A stretch of 12,886 bases of DNA from CAZJPS01 sp964548055 (GCA_964548055.1 CAZJPS010000033.1:1-12886), one strand, 5' to 3'. Shown: positions 7,091-12,833, counted from the first letter of the stretch. The notes: a model not told the origin generated them from the letters alone. Translations and numbers: made by a program.

Positions 7091-7198
7091 GAAGGGATAG
7101 AAGGGAGATGGAAGCTATGATCAAGAAACCTTTTTGATCGTTATCCCTTTATTCCCTTAGTTCCCTTTCATCCCTTCAATCCCTCAAAAAATCCCTTT
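7091..7198. repeat. Reiterated ATCCCTT words with nested hairpin between pilin-like and TPR genes
   Basis: On the right (7142-7198) an 8-10 nt word of the ATCCCTTT type recurs about six times with variation. On the left (7091-7106) the complementary GAAGGGATAGAAGGGA matches the complement of 7167-7182 at 14 of 16 positions. Between them, 7119-7139 forms a 9-bp hairpin (GATCAAGAA/TTTTTGATC, one G-T pair) with loop ACC. The hairpin lacks a T-run after it, so it is not a canonical terminator. The rest of the spacer (7199-7241) is plain sequence leading to the TPR gene. Confidence 0.75.
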
Positions 7199-7241
7199 TG
7201 TGAGTGGTCGAACGTGTACTTCTCCTTTACACTTATAACAT

Positions 7242-7865
7242 ATGGTGCATTCTGATGAACCATCGCCGGATACTCTGGAGCGGTTAGAAAGAGCGGAGCA
7301 ATTAAAGCTTGAGGGGAAGCATCGTGACGCTCTCGCTGTCCTAGAGGAGCTGATGCTAGAAGATCCAGAAAATGTATCGGCTCTGGAGGAAATTGCCGAT
7401 AACGAACTAAGCCTTGGGGAGTATGAGAGAGCAGAAACTGCCGCTCATCAGGCAACTGCTTTGGACCCAGATAGTTACACAGCCTACTACATTCTTGGCT
7501 TTTTGCGCTCGCGGACAGAGCAGTGGTCCGAAGCAATTACACATTTGCGCAAAGCGAATTCTTTAAAATCCAACAATGCAGAAATTTTGCGATGCCTTGG
7601 ATGGGCGCTTTTTAATTCAGGCCAGAAGGCGCAGGGAATTGTAACGCTGGAACGTGCACTTAATTTAGATAGCGAAAGTGCACTTACTTTGTGTGATTTG
7701 GGAGTTTCGTATTTGCAGGTACAAAATTTTGCAAAAGCACGTGCACTCTTTGGCCGCGCACTGGATTTAGAGCCAGATAATCCACGAGCGAAGGAGTGTA
7801 TGGAGGCAGTGGAGAGGCTGATGAAACTATCGGCGCAGGAGGAGGGGTTGGGGGAGAGGAAGTAG
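7242..7865 (+). CDS. Tetratricopeptide repeat protein
   Basis: The 207-residue product is built from TPR units of exactly 34 residues starting near 10, 44, 78, 112 and 146, with the usual small and aromatic pattern (for example ALxxLGxxxLxxGxxxxAxxxxxxALxLDP). TPR arrays act as protein-protein docking scaffolds. There is no signal peptide or membrane segment, so it is probably cytoplasmic. The C-terminal 20 residues are charged and outside the repeats. The ATG is preceded by TACACT (7228-7233), an 8-nt-distant -10-like hexamer, without a clear -35 and without Shine-Dalgarno. ftsX starts 19 nt after its stop but has its own promoter, so a functional link is only possible. The binding partner is unknown. 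Confidence 0.85.
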   Translation: MVHSDEPSPDTLERLERAEQLKLEGKHRDALAVLEELMLEDPENVSALEEIADNELSLGEYERAETAAHQATALDPDSYTAYYILGFLRSRTEQWSEAITHLRKANSLKSNNAEILRCLGWALFNSGQKAQGIVTLERALNLDSESALTLCDLGVSYLQVQNFAKARALFGRALDLEPDNPRAKECMEAVERLMKLSAQEEGLGERK

Positions 7866-7877
7866 CTCTGCTATACT
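7848..7877 (+). promoter_or_regulatory. Predicted extended -10, leaderless promoter of ftsX
   Basis: TATACT (7872-7877) is preceded by TG one base upstream (7869-7870), forming an extended -10 (TGnTATACT). A poor -35 candidate, TTGGGG (7848-7853), is 18 nt away inside the TPR coding sequence. Seven nt separate the -10 from the ftsX ATG, predicting a leaderless mRNA. Confidence 0.6.
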
Positions 7878-7884
7878 CGAGTCC

Positions 7885-8856
7885 ATGTCTTTCTCTCCTG
7901 GCATGGGCTTGCTGATGCGTCGCGGAATCGTACGGGGATTTTTGACGTTACAGAGGGAGAGGGAATATGTGCCCACACTTCTCACTCTTTCAGGGATTGC
8001 AGTGGTTGCACAATTGCTACTTCTGCTGTGGCTTACAGCCCAGGGGTTTCAGAGTATTTTACAATCGAGGCTTGATTTACGGTTACAAGTAAGAGAACAG
8101 GCTACCACACAGGATGTTCAGGAATTCTTGGTTGCAGTACGCGATGTACCGTACGTTCGCGAAACTACATACATCACAAAGGAACAAGCGTACGAAAAGG
8201 AGAAGGCAACCAACCCAGATCTTATTTCTTTTTTAGAGGAGTTTGGAGTGAAAAATCCTTTCCCTGATACGATTGCAGTAAGCCTGAAGGAATTGGGAGA
8301 CTACGATGCCTTCAAAAATTTCTTAAGTGCAGATAGATGGAAAAAAACAGTAGATCCTTCCTTTCTAAGCCATACAACTGCCCAGGAGCAGGAGGTGCGC
8401 CAAATGCTCACTCTTGCTCGCACCGGAAGGATTCTGATAGCTGGCTTTATAGTGCTTACTATCTGTGTTCTGCTCTTTGTTCTTATAGAACTTGTGCGCA
8501 GGAGATCACTGCTCCGTGATGAGGAAATTTTTATAGAACGTTTAGTGGGAGCCCCCATACTTTCGGTGCTCATTCCGTTTGCCGTGGAGGCGGCAGTGCT
8601 GCTGTGCATTGCATTCGTACTGAGCACTCTCATTATTACAGCGCTGGTCACCCTTCTTCCGTTGCTCGTGCCCGCCTTCCTCACGGGCCCCTTGGCCATG
8701 CTGTGGGATGAAGCATCTTCACTTCTTTTATTCCAAGCACCCGTACTTATTGTTGTAGAAATACTTTTGGTTCCCGTGCTTGCTTTTTTGGGGGCGTACT
8801 TGGGAATGCGGCCACAATTGAAGTCGCGAGGATTGGATTTAGCGATTGCCGGTTAA
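7885..8856 (+). CDS. ftsX: Cell division protein FtsX
   Basis: FtsX is the membrane subunit of the FtsEX ABC-type complex that activates peptidoglycan hydrolases at division. The 323-residue protein has the FtsX layout: cytoplasmic N-terminus 1-30; first membrane span 31-52; external domain 53-178, with the family region containing YVRETTYITKEQAYEK and later NPFPDTIAVSL; then three further spans at about 182-203, 226-260 and 283-307. The cytoplasmic segment RDEEIFIERLVGAP (211-224) is the conserved FtsX element before the third span. FtsE, usually directly upstream and often overlapping, is not here. A TPR gene occupies that place, so FtsE must be encoded elsewhere or be absent. ATG 7885 fits the leaderless promoter. 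Confidence 0.88.
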   Translation: MSFSPGMGLLMRRGIVRGFLTLQREREYVPTLLTLSGIAVVAQLLLLLWLTAQGFQSILQSRLDLRLQVREQATTQDVQEFLVAVRDVPYVRETTYITKEQAYEKEKATNPDLISFLEEFGVKNPFPDTIAVSLKELGDYDAFKNFLSADRWKKTVDPSFLSHTTAQEQEVRQMLTLARTGRILIAGFIVLTICVLLFVLIELVRRRSLLRDEEIFIERLVGAPILSVLIPFAVEAAVLLCIAFVLSTLIITALVTLLPLLVPAFLTGPLAMLWDEASSLLLFQAPVLIVVEILLVPVLAFLGAYLGMRPQLKSRGLDLAIAG

Positions 8857-9042
8857 GAAATACTTGAGTAAATCCCAACGGACGAAAATCCCAACAATGG
8901 GGTCATTCTGATTTTTGGATCTTTGTCGTAGAAGAACGACAAAAAACAAAAGTGAAAAAAAGAACAATCATCTGTTGGTCCTTGGGATTTGGGATTTGGT
9001 CCTTGGGATTTATTCAAATGCAATCTATATTTCTTGCACCAT
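8857..9042. repeat. Repeat-bearing spacer between ftsX and recO
   Basis: The 16-nt word TTGGTCCTTGGGATTT occurs twice, at 8975-8990 and 8996-9011, 21 nt apart, with an extra GGGAT between. The left side carries the opposite-strand word AAATCCCAA or AATCCCAAC near 8873 and 8896, so the spacer is loosely self-complementary. A separate perfect hairpin, TTTGTCGT/ACGACAAA with loop AGAAGA, lies at 8922-8943; it has no downstream T-run and is not a good terminator. The second repeat copy supplies the recO -35. Confidence 0.8.
9003..9031 (+). promoter_or_regulatory. Predicted promoter of recO, -35 inside a repeat
   Basis: TTGGGA (9003-9008, 4/6) lies inside the second TTGGTCCTTGGGATTT copy. After 17 nt comes TATATT (9026-9031, 5/6). 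The ATG follows 11 nt after the -10, predicting a leader of only about 5 nt. No Shine-Dalgarno is seen. Confidence 0.55.
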
Positions 9043-9687
9043 ATGCCGTATGCAGAAACATGTGAGGCGCTTGTGTTGCGGGTGTATAACGTGGGGGAGG
9101 CGGATAGATATTGCATTCTCTTCACGCGTGAACGAGGGAGGCTTGCAGCGAGAGCGTCTGCTGTGCGCAAGCTAAAGAGCCGAATGGGAGGATCTCTCTT
9201 GCCATTTCAGCAGGTGCGAGTGCAATTAAAGGAGGGGAGCGCAGGGTGGATGCTTGCCGGAGCAGAGGCAACAGGCGAAAGAGCAGCACATACCTTGGAG
9301 GCATTTAGCGTGGCATCGCAGGGGATAGAAATTTTATTGCATCTCACGCAGGAGGATGAGCCGTTGCCGGAAGTGTTTGATGCAACGTTGCAATTTTTGG
9401 ATGTGTGCAGTGAAGGGTATCCGCATGCGATTCTTTCGTACACACTCTGCCTTTTGCATCTGCTGGGATTTTTGCCAGCCACAGAAGATCTGAAATCTGC
9501 GTTCGATCTTTCTTTGCCCGAAGAGCAATTTATAGAGACGTCTCGGAGAGGAATGATGAATCAGATGACAGCGGCACCTCTTCGGAAAGTGGGGCAGATT
9601 GGGGAATATTACTTGAAGGAACAGCTGACGAGGCCTTTGAAGGCGGGGAATATTGCTGGGGAGTTGAGGAGAAGTTTCAAGTTTTAA
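9043..9687 (+). CDS. recO: DNA repair protein RecO, short form without zinc finger
   Basis: RecO binds DNA and RecR and helps load RecA onto SSB-coated single strands. The N-terminal OB-fold is recognisable: residues 1-80 include EALVLRVYNVGEADRYCILFTRERGRLAARASAVRKLKSRMGGSLLPFQQV. A helical C-terminal domain follows. The protein is 214 residues, at the short end of the family (about 220-250). The CxxC pairs that form the zinc site in many RecO proteins are absent from the C-terminal part. ATG 9043 starts at the normal RecO N-terminus; the frame is open further upstream only through the repeat spacer. The last codons (RSFKF-stop) are read from the GAAGTTTCAAG repeat. Confidence 0.85.
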   Translation: MPYAETCEALVLRVYNVGEADRYCILFTRERGRLAARASAVRKLKSRMGGSLLPFQQVRVQLKEGSAGWMLAGAEATGERAAHTLEAFSVASQGIEILLHLTQEDEPLPEVFDATLQFLDVCSEGYPHAILSYTLCLLHLLGFLPATEDLKSAFDLSLPEEQFIETSRRGMMNQMTAAPLRKVGQIGEYYLKEQLTRPLKAGNIAGELRRSFKF

Positions 9688-9716
9688 ACTTTCAAGCTAC
9701 AAGAAAGTTTCAATTT
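9666..9716 (+). repeat. GAAGTTTCAAG dispersed repeat, copy A, overlapping the recO stop
   Basis: This 51-nt segment matches 11898-11948 at about 44 of 51 positions with no gaps. The word TTTCAAG recurs within it. The end of recO, including its TAA at 9685-9687, lies inside it. It also contains the hairpin listed as the recO terminator. Confidence 0.85.
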
Positions 9717-9718
9717 TT
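9687..9718 (+). terminator. Probable recO terminator made from the repeat
   Basis: AACTTTC (9687-9693) pairs with GAAAGTT (9703-9709) around a 9-nt loop, followed by a T-rich tail TCAATTTTTATT. The stem begins on the last base of the recO stop codon. The stem is A/T-rich, so it would be a modest terminator. Confidence 0.5.
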
Positions 9719-9738
9719 ATTATTATTTTACATCTTCC

Positions 9739-9779
9739 TTGAAACTTAATTTTTAACTGTTTGAAACTTCCCCTCCAGG
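9739..9779 (-). repeat. Inverted copies of the GAAGTTTCAAG repeat before the RNase H gene
   Basis: TTGAAACTT occurs at 9739-9747 and 9761-9769, 22 nt apart. The stretch 9761-9779 is the exact reverse complement of 11894-11912 (19 nt). Together with copy A, this makes the recO-RNase H spacer a loose palindrome. TTGAAA at 9761-9766 resembles a -35, but no good -10 follows it before the RNase H start. Confidence 0.8.
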
Positions 9780-9792
9780 TCCTCTACACCAC

Positions 9793-10404
9793 TTGCCCTA
9801 TCAGGAGTATCCTCTCCCTGTGTTGCGTCTCCCCCTGTCTCTAGAGCGCCGACTGCGAGAACTATTTCCGTCTCTTCAGGACAGAGAACAGTTTGTGGTA
9901 GACACGCTGGAAGAAGCACTGAGTAGGGAGGAGGAAAATACTATGGAGGATCGGGGAATGCCGGAATCTATAGGTGGAACCTTGCATCTTTTTACGGATG
10001 GCGGATCGAGGGGCAACCCAGGCGAGTCTGCTATTGGATGTATTCTAGAAGATCCCAGCAGGGGGATTACGCTGGAAGAACGAGGCGAGCGCATTGGAGT
10101 AGAAACCAACAACGTAGCGGAGTACAGAGCTCTCATCGAGGGCCTTAAACTTGCACAGCGATACCAGCCTAATAGGCTTATTTGCCACATGGATTCGGAG
10201 CTGATTGTGAAGCAGTTGAATGGAGAGTACAGAGTAAAAATGGCAACACTCGAGCCGCTATTTGCGGAAGTGAAAGAATTGGCGATGGGATTTCCAGATA
10301 TTGTATTCAGGCATATTCCCCGCAGGGATAATTACCGTGCAGATGCACTTGTGAATAAAGCACTAGATGCGGGGAGAGTGACAGCACAGAGGTTTGGGCG
10401 GTAA
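9793..10404 (+). CDS. RNase HI-like protein with N-terminal helical extension
   Basis: RNase HI cleaves RNA in RNA-DNA hybrids. The RNase H domain is residues 62-190, with the four acidic catalytic positions D69 (FTDGGSRGNPG), E110 (NNVAEYRALIEGL), D134 (HMDSELIVKQLNG) and D184, the last preceded by HIPRRDN. Residues 8-46 (LRLPLSLERRLRELFPSLQDREQFVVDTLEEAL) look like a ribbon-helix-helix type strand-helix-helix element, which can bind DNA or dimerise. Start choice is uncertain: TTG 9793 is the only usual start upstream of the extension and has no Shine-Dalgarno. ATG 9943 (residue 51) has a perfect AGGAGG at 9929-9934, 8 nt away, and would give the bare 153-residue enzyme. The protein-like extension argues that both forms may be made. 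Confidence 0.85.
   Translation: MPYQEYPLPVLRLPLSLERRLRELFPSLQDREQFVVDTLEEALSREEENTMEDRGMPESIGGTLHLFTDGGSRGNPGESAIGCILEDPSRGITLEERGERIGVETNNVAEYRALIEGLKLAQRYQPNRLICHMDSELIVKQLNGEYRVKMATLEPLFAEVKELAMGFPDIVFRHIPRRDNYRADALVNKALDAGRVTAQRFGR
9929..9934 (+). promoter_or_regulatory. Strong internal Shine-Dalgarno in the RNase H gene
   Basis: AGGAGG lies 8 nt before the in-frame ATG at 9943. It is the best ribosome binding site in the window. It marks the exact boundary between the helical extension and the RNase H domain, so it either sets the true start or allows a second, shorter product. Confidence 0.55.
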
Positions 10405-10488
10405 AAATTACTGAAAGAATAGTTAGTTGTAACTACACCTCAGATCGCCCCCATCCCCGGCCATTCCCCCGTCCTTCCACAAGCTCAG

Positions 10489-10509
10489 GGTGACATGCTT
10501 CGGTGTATG
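10489..10509 (+). repeat. Second copy of the 21-nt terminator-core element
   Basis: Identical over 21 nt to 24-44. At the first site the element is the core of an intrinsic terminator. Here only a 5-bp CATGC/GTATG-type stem with the TTCGGT loop remains and the T-run is missing, so this copy looks like a decayed or non-terminating form. Confidence 0.85.
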
Positions 10510-10547
10510 AAATTAGTTCTAGTAACCAAAAACCAGTAACAAAAACC

Positions 10548-10576
10548 TTGGTTCTTTTGTGCGCATCCTTCACAAT
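10548..10576 (+). promoter_or_regulatory. Possible promoter of the VanW gene
   Basis: TTGGTT (10548-10553) and CACAAT (10571-10576, 4/6) are 17 nt apart, and the -10 lies 8 nt before the ATG, matching the leaderless pattern of neighbouring genes. The -35 is poor (3/6). Confidence 0.35.
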
Positions 10577-10584
10577 CTCCCGGC

Positions 10585-11892
10585 ATGAAGCGCATTGTTA
10601 TCCTTGGCTCCCTGAGTTTCGCAGGATTCTTTGGTTTCCTCGCACAGGCTCACGCGGCCTATGCACCGCTTACGTTCCGGCATCAGCATCATCTTTTTAC
10701 GTTGGATCCAGATCAATTTGCAAGTTGGAGGGGGCAGGAGGAAGTGTGGACAATGCAAGGAAAGGAGATACAGCCACAAGCTGAATGGCGCGTAGACGGC
10801 GATGTTATTCCGCCGCTTCCAGTAGGAGTGAGCAAATCGAGCAGAGTTGCGTGGAATAGTGCTGCCATCCGTAATACTGTGGAAACACGCATAGCATCAG
10901 CTCTTTTTAGAGCAGCGGGATCAGTAACGATCAGCAGGGACGCGGCGGGAAACATTATCTTTGATGGAGTAGGGCTCACGGGTAGGGAAGTGGATTTGGA
11001 TGCACTGACATCGCTGGTGATTGTGTCTTTGGAAAGAGGGTTCACTGATATTGTGATTCCCACAAAAGAAACGCAGCCAGCGCTCACAGTGAATGACCCG
11101 GAGCTCCAAAAATTAGGAATACAGGAAGTGGTGACCGTGGGAGAATCTACCTTTGCAGGGTCTCCTGTGAATAGAAGGCATAACATTGCGGTCGGTCTTA
11201 GTAAATTTAACGGGCATTTAATTCCAAAAGGCACACGGTTTTCCTTTGATGAAGTACTGGGAGTGGTAGACGGTTCTACAGGGTACCGGAAGGAACTTGT
11301 GATTAAAGGCGACCGTACAGAGCCGGATTTTGGGGGTGGGCTATGCCAAGTGAGCACCACTGCCTATAGGGGGGTGTGGGAATACGGTTACCCCATAGAG
11401 CAACGTAAAAATCATAGTTATGCTGTGAGCTACTACGGTCCTCAGGGAACGGATGCAACAGTGTATCCGCCGAATCCAGATATGAAATTTTTGAATGATG
11501 GGCCAAGTGCACTATTGATGCAGACATACGAAGATGGCGATCACGCATACTTTATTTACTACGGAACGAAGGATGAAAGGAAAGCCGAAGTGTGGGGCCC
11601 TGTGGTGCTCAGCACTACTCCCGCTCCTCCTGATCGAACTATATACACAACGGCACTGCCTCCTGGAGAAAAGAAAAAAATAGGTGACCGCCATCCTGGC
11701 GTAACTGTGCTGTGGTATCGCACCATTACTTCGGGCACAGGAGCTGTAAAAGTAGAGCCGGTGCTCTCTGCGTACGAAGCCCGTCCATTATTTTACGAAG
11801 TAGGAGCATCGGCACCCATGCCGGAGAGCCTTATAGAAGGTGAACTACCTGAGATTGATATTAATGGGCCGGTGCAGCCTAGAAGTTTCTAG
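10585..11892 (+). CDS. Secreted VanW family protein with PG_binding_4 and G5-like regions
   Basis: The 435-residue protein begins with a clear signal peptide (residues 1-24, MKRI then a hydrophobic core, cleavage after AHA), so it acts outside the membrane, presumably at the wall. Residues about 95-170 resemble the PG_binding_4 domain that often precedes VanW. Residues about 187-310 are the VanW domain, with the diagnostic FGGGLCQVSTT near 249-259 and RFSFDEVLG at 218-226. Residues about 345-407 resemble a G5 domain. VanW-domain proteins are linked by context to glycopeptide resistance clusters and to peptidoglycan, but their biochemical role is not established. No other van gene is here, so resistance should not be inferred. 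The protein ends RSF-stop, encoded by the repeat word AGAAGTTTC. Confidence 0.85.
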   Translation: MKRIVILGSLSFAGFFGFLAQAHAAYAPLTFRHQHHLFTLDPDQFASWRGQEEVWTMQGKEIQPQAEWRVDGDVIPPLPVGVSKSSRVAWNSAAIRNTVETRIASALFRAAGSVTISRDAAGNIIFDGVGLTGREVDLDALTSLVIVSLERGFTDIVIPTKETQPALTVNDPELQKLGIQEVVTVGESTFAGSPVNRRHNIAVGLSKFNGHLIPKGTRFSFDEVLGVVDGSTGYRKELVIKGDRTEPDFGGGLCQVSTTAYRGVWEYGYPIEQRKNHSYAVSYYGPQGTDATVYPPNPDMKFLNDGPSALLMQTYEDGDHAYFIYYGTKDERKAEVWGPVVLSTTPAPPDRTIYTTALPPGEKKKIGDRHPGVTVLWYRTITSGTGAVKVEPVLSAYEARPLFYEVGASAPMPESLIEGELPEIDINGPVQPRSF

Positions 11893-11897
11893 GCCTG

Positions 11898-11948
11898 GAG
11901 GGGAAGTTTCAAGATACAAACTTTCAAGTTTCAAGAAAATTTCAATTT
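11898..11948 (+). repeat. GAAGTTTCAAG dispersed repeat, copy B, after the VanW gene
   Basis: Direct copy of 9666-9716 (about 44 of 51 positions, no gaps). Its 5' end (11894-11912) is also the exact inverse of 9761-9779. The stem AACTTTC/GAAAATT (11919-11941) with its 9-nt loop keeps the terminator-like form with one mismatch, followed by T-rich sequence, and probably ends the VanW transcript. Confidence 0.8.
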
Positions 11949-11982
11949 CAATTTTAAGAAATAAGAAAAAATAGCATCACGT

Positions 11983-12181
11983 AGAGCGGGTTTCCCTACC
12001 CGCGGTGCCTGAGAATAATGTCGGGGGCATTTAGGAATGGATGATCAGAAAGAAGTTTTGCAGCAAGGTAGGCAGGAGAAAGTGATGCAGGATCTTGACC
12101 CCCCCCTCCCGTCGGGAGGGGGAGGAACGTGCCAGATTCGATCAACGTACTAAACATCCCGCGGGTAGGGAAACCCGCTCT
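11983..12181. mobile_element. MITE- or REP-like element with 23-bp terminal inverted repeats
   Basis: Positions 11983-12005 and 12159-12181 are perfect 23-bp inverted repeats. Each is itself a hairpin (GCGGGT/ACCCGC with a 6-nt loop), as in REP sequences. The 153-nt interior has a third, very stable G/C hairpin at 12102-12122 (9-bp CCCCCTCCC/GGGAGGGGG, loop GTC). It lies in the 359-nt spacer 11893-12251. No clear target-site duplication flanks it and no transposase is present, so it would be a non-autonomous element, mobilised if at all by a REP-associated tyrosine transposase elsewhere. A minus-strand open frame across it is a by-product of its composition. Confidence 0.6.
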
Positions 12182-12208
12182 GAGGTACAAAAGGCGAAGA
12201 ATGTTTTC

Positions 12209-12244
12209 TTCTTCGGATTCTTCGGTTTCCTCGGTTCCGTCGGT
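12209..12244. repeat. Tandem 9-nt repeat, four copies
   Basis: Four consecutive 9-nt units of the form TTCTTCGGT (12209-12217, 12218-12226, 12227-12235, 12236-12244), each with one to three changes, lie just downstream of the DUF1858 fusion gene on its 3' side. Confidence 0.85.
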
Positions 12245-12251
12245 TTCTTTT

Positions 12252-12833
12252 TCAAGAACCTTTATCCCTTTTATCCCCTTTTTTACCATTGCAACTACAA
12301 CTCCCCCCACACCCACACCCTGCCTTTGCACTGTCTTCTGGCAGATCCAGCTTAAAACGCCCATCCCTAAAATCAATCGTAGACCCCCCTATTCTTCGCA
12401 GTGTGAGATCGGATGCAAATAAACGCATGGAAGGGGCATCCGGATGACTGAAGATTTTTTCGCTGGGTAACGGCTCTGCCCGAAATTCCATGCAGAACCC
12501 ACCCTGGCTATCGGTCGTTACCACAAGCCCCTCTCCCGCATGTCCTTCCTCTGCTGCCACTTTTTGGAGCGCTTCTGCAGCGGGAAGGGTCACGGTCAAT
12601 ACCTGAGGACGATCAGGCAGGGAGAGGATCATGTCGTTTAAATCGCTCACCAAATCATCGATTTCTTCATCGCCAAAACCGTGTGTTTTACAGCCATCCT
12701 CCAATGTTTCGTATTCACTTCCTGCACAGTGAAAGCAATGCAGTCCATATTCTGCCAGCGTGCTTTTAGATTCAGGGCACAGAGTGACGATGTCCATGAT
12801 GGGCATTGTTCTGGTGATGGAGAGGGGGGTCAT
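12252..12833 (-). CDS. DUF1858 plus A-type Fe-S carrier (HesB/IscA-like) fusion protein
   Basis: Residues about 5-55 of 193 match DUF1858, a small domain found with hybrid-cluster and redox proteins: ITRTMPIMDIV, then YGLHCFHCAGSEYETLEDGCKTHG with C33-x-x-C36 as a likely redox or metal pair. Residues about 77-176 resemble A-type Fe-S carriers: GLVVTTDSQGGFC (C114), STIDF at 151-155 and the C-terminal C173-G-C175, which would be the cluster ligands. Extra C179 and C181 follow. The last dozen residues are Lys/Asp/Gly-rich and are encoded by a reiterated ATCCC word. The protein is cytoplasmic and probably holds or delivers an Fe-S cluster. The start at 12833 is supported by DUF1858 beginning at residue 6, so later Met codons would cut the domain. 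It is transcribed alone. Confidence 0.75.
   Translation of the reverse strand: MTPLSITRTMPIMDIVTLCPESKSTLAEYGLHCFHCAGSEYETLEDGCKTHGFGDEEIDDLVSDLNDMILSLPDRPQVLTVTLPAAEALQKVAAEEGHAGEGLVVTTDSQGGFCMEFRAEPLPSEKIFSHPDAPSMRLFASDLTLRRIGGSTIDFRDGRFKLDLPEDSAKAGCGCGGSCSCNGKKGDKRDKGS
12261..12287. repeat. Reiterated TTTATCCC word in the 3' end of the DUF1858 fusion gene
   Basis: TTTATCCC recurs (TTTATCCCTTTTATCCCC then Ts) within the final codons of the minus-strand gene. This makes the Lys/Asp/Gly-rich C-terminus (about residues 183-193) look like repeat read as protein rather than part of the Fe-S domain. Confidence 0.6.

Larger units (their letters stand above)
10405..10584 (+). other. Spacer between RNase H and VanW genes
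   Basis: It contains a perfect 6-bp hairpin, TAGTTA/TAACTA with loop GTTG, at 10420-10435, without a T-run. The second copy of the 21-nt element of the window start is at 10489-10509. The phrase CCTTCCACAAGCTCAGG directly before it resembles an intergenic phrase seen in many bacterial genomes. Low-complexity AACCAAAAACC words lie at 10524-10547. A weak promoter follows. No gene is supported. Confidence 0.6.

Noticed and set aside
7141..7198. Tandem spacer words as a CRISPR array
   Set aside because: Units are 8-10 nt, degenerate and contiguous, with no unique 25-40 nt spacers and no cas gene.
8922..8943. Perfect TTTGTCGT/ACGACAAA hairpin after ftsX as a terminator
   Set aside because: The stem is followed by As, not Ts, on the plus strand; it is A/T-rich, and on the other strand it would face recO from the wrong side.
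10713..11360. 215-residue minus-strand open frame inside the VanW gene
   Set aside because: Antisense to a clearly recognised gene, Ser/Thr/Pro-rich as expected of a shadow.
10585..11892. Glycopeptide resistance locus suggested by the VanW domain
   Set aside because: No vanA/H/X/R/S-like gene is present; isolated VanW-domain proteins are common in bacteria without such resistance.
11996..12376. 126-residue minus-strand open frame over the MITE/REP-like element
   Set aside because: Overlaps the 3' end of the DUF1858 fusion gene, the 9-nt array (read as Thr/Glu repeats) and all three hairpins. It is open because of repeat composition, and the Gly-run comes from the central G/C hairpin.
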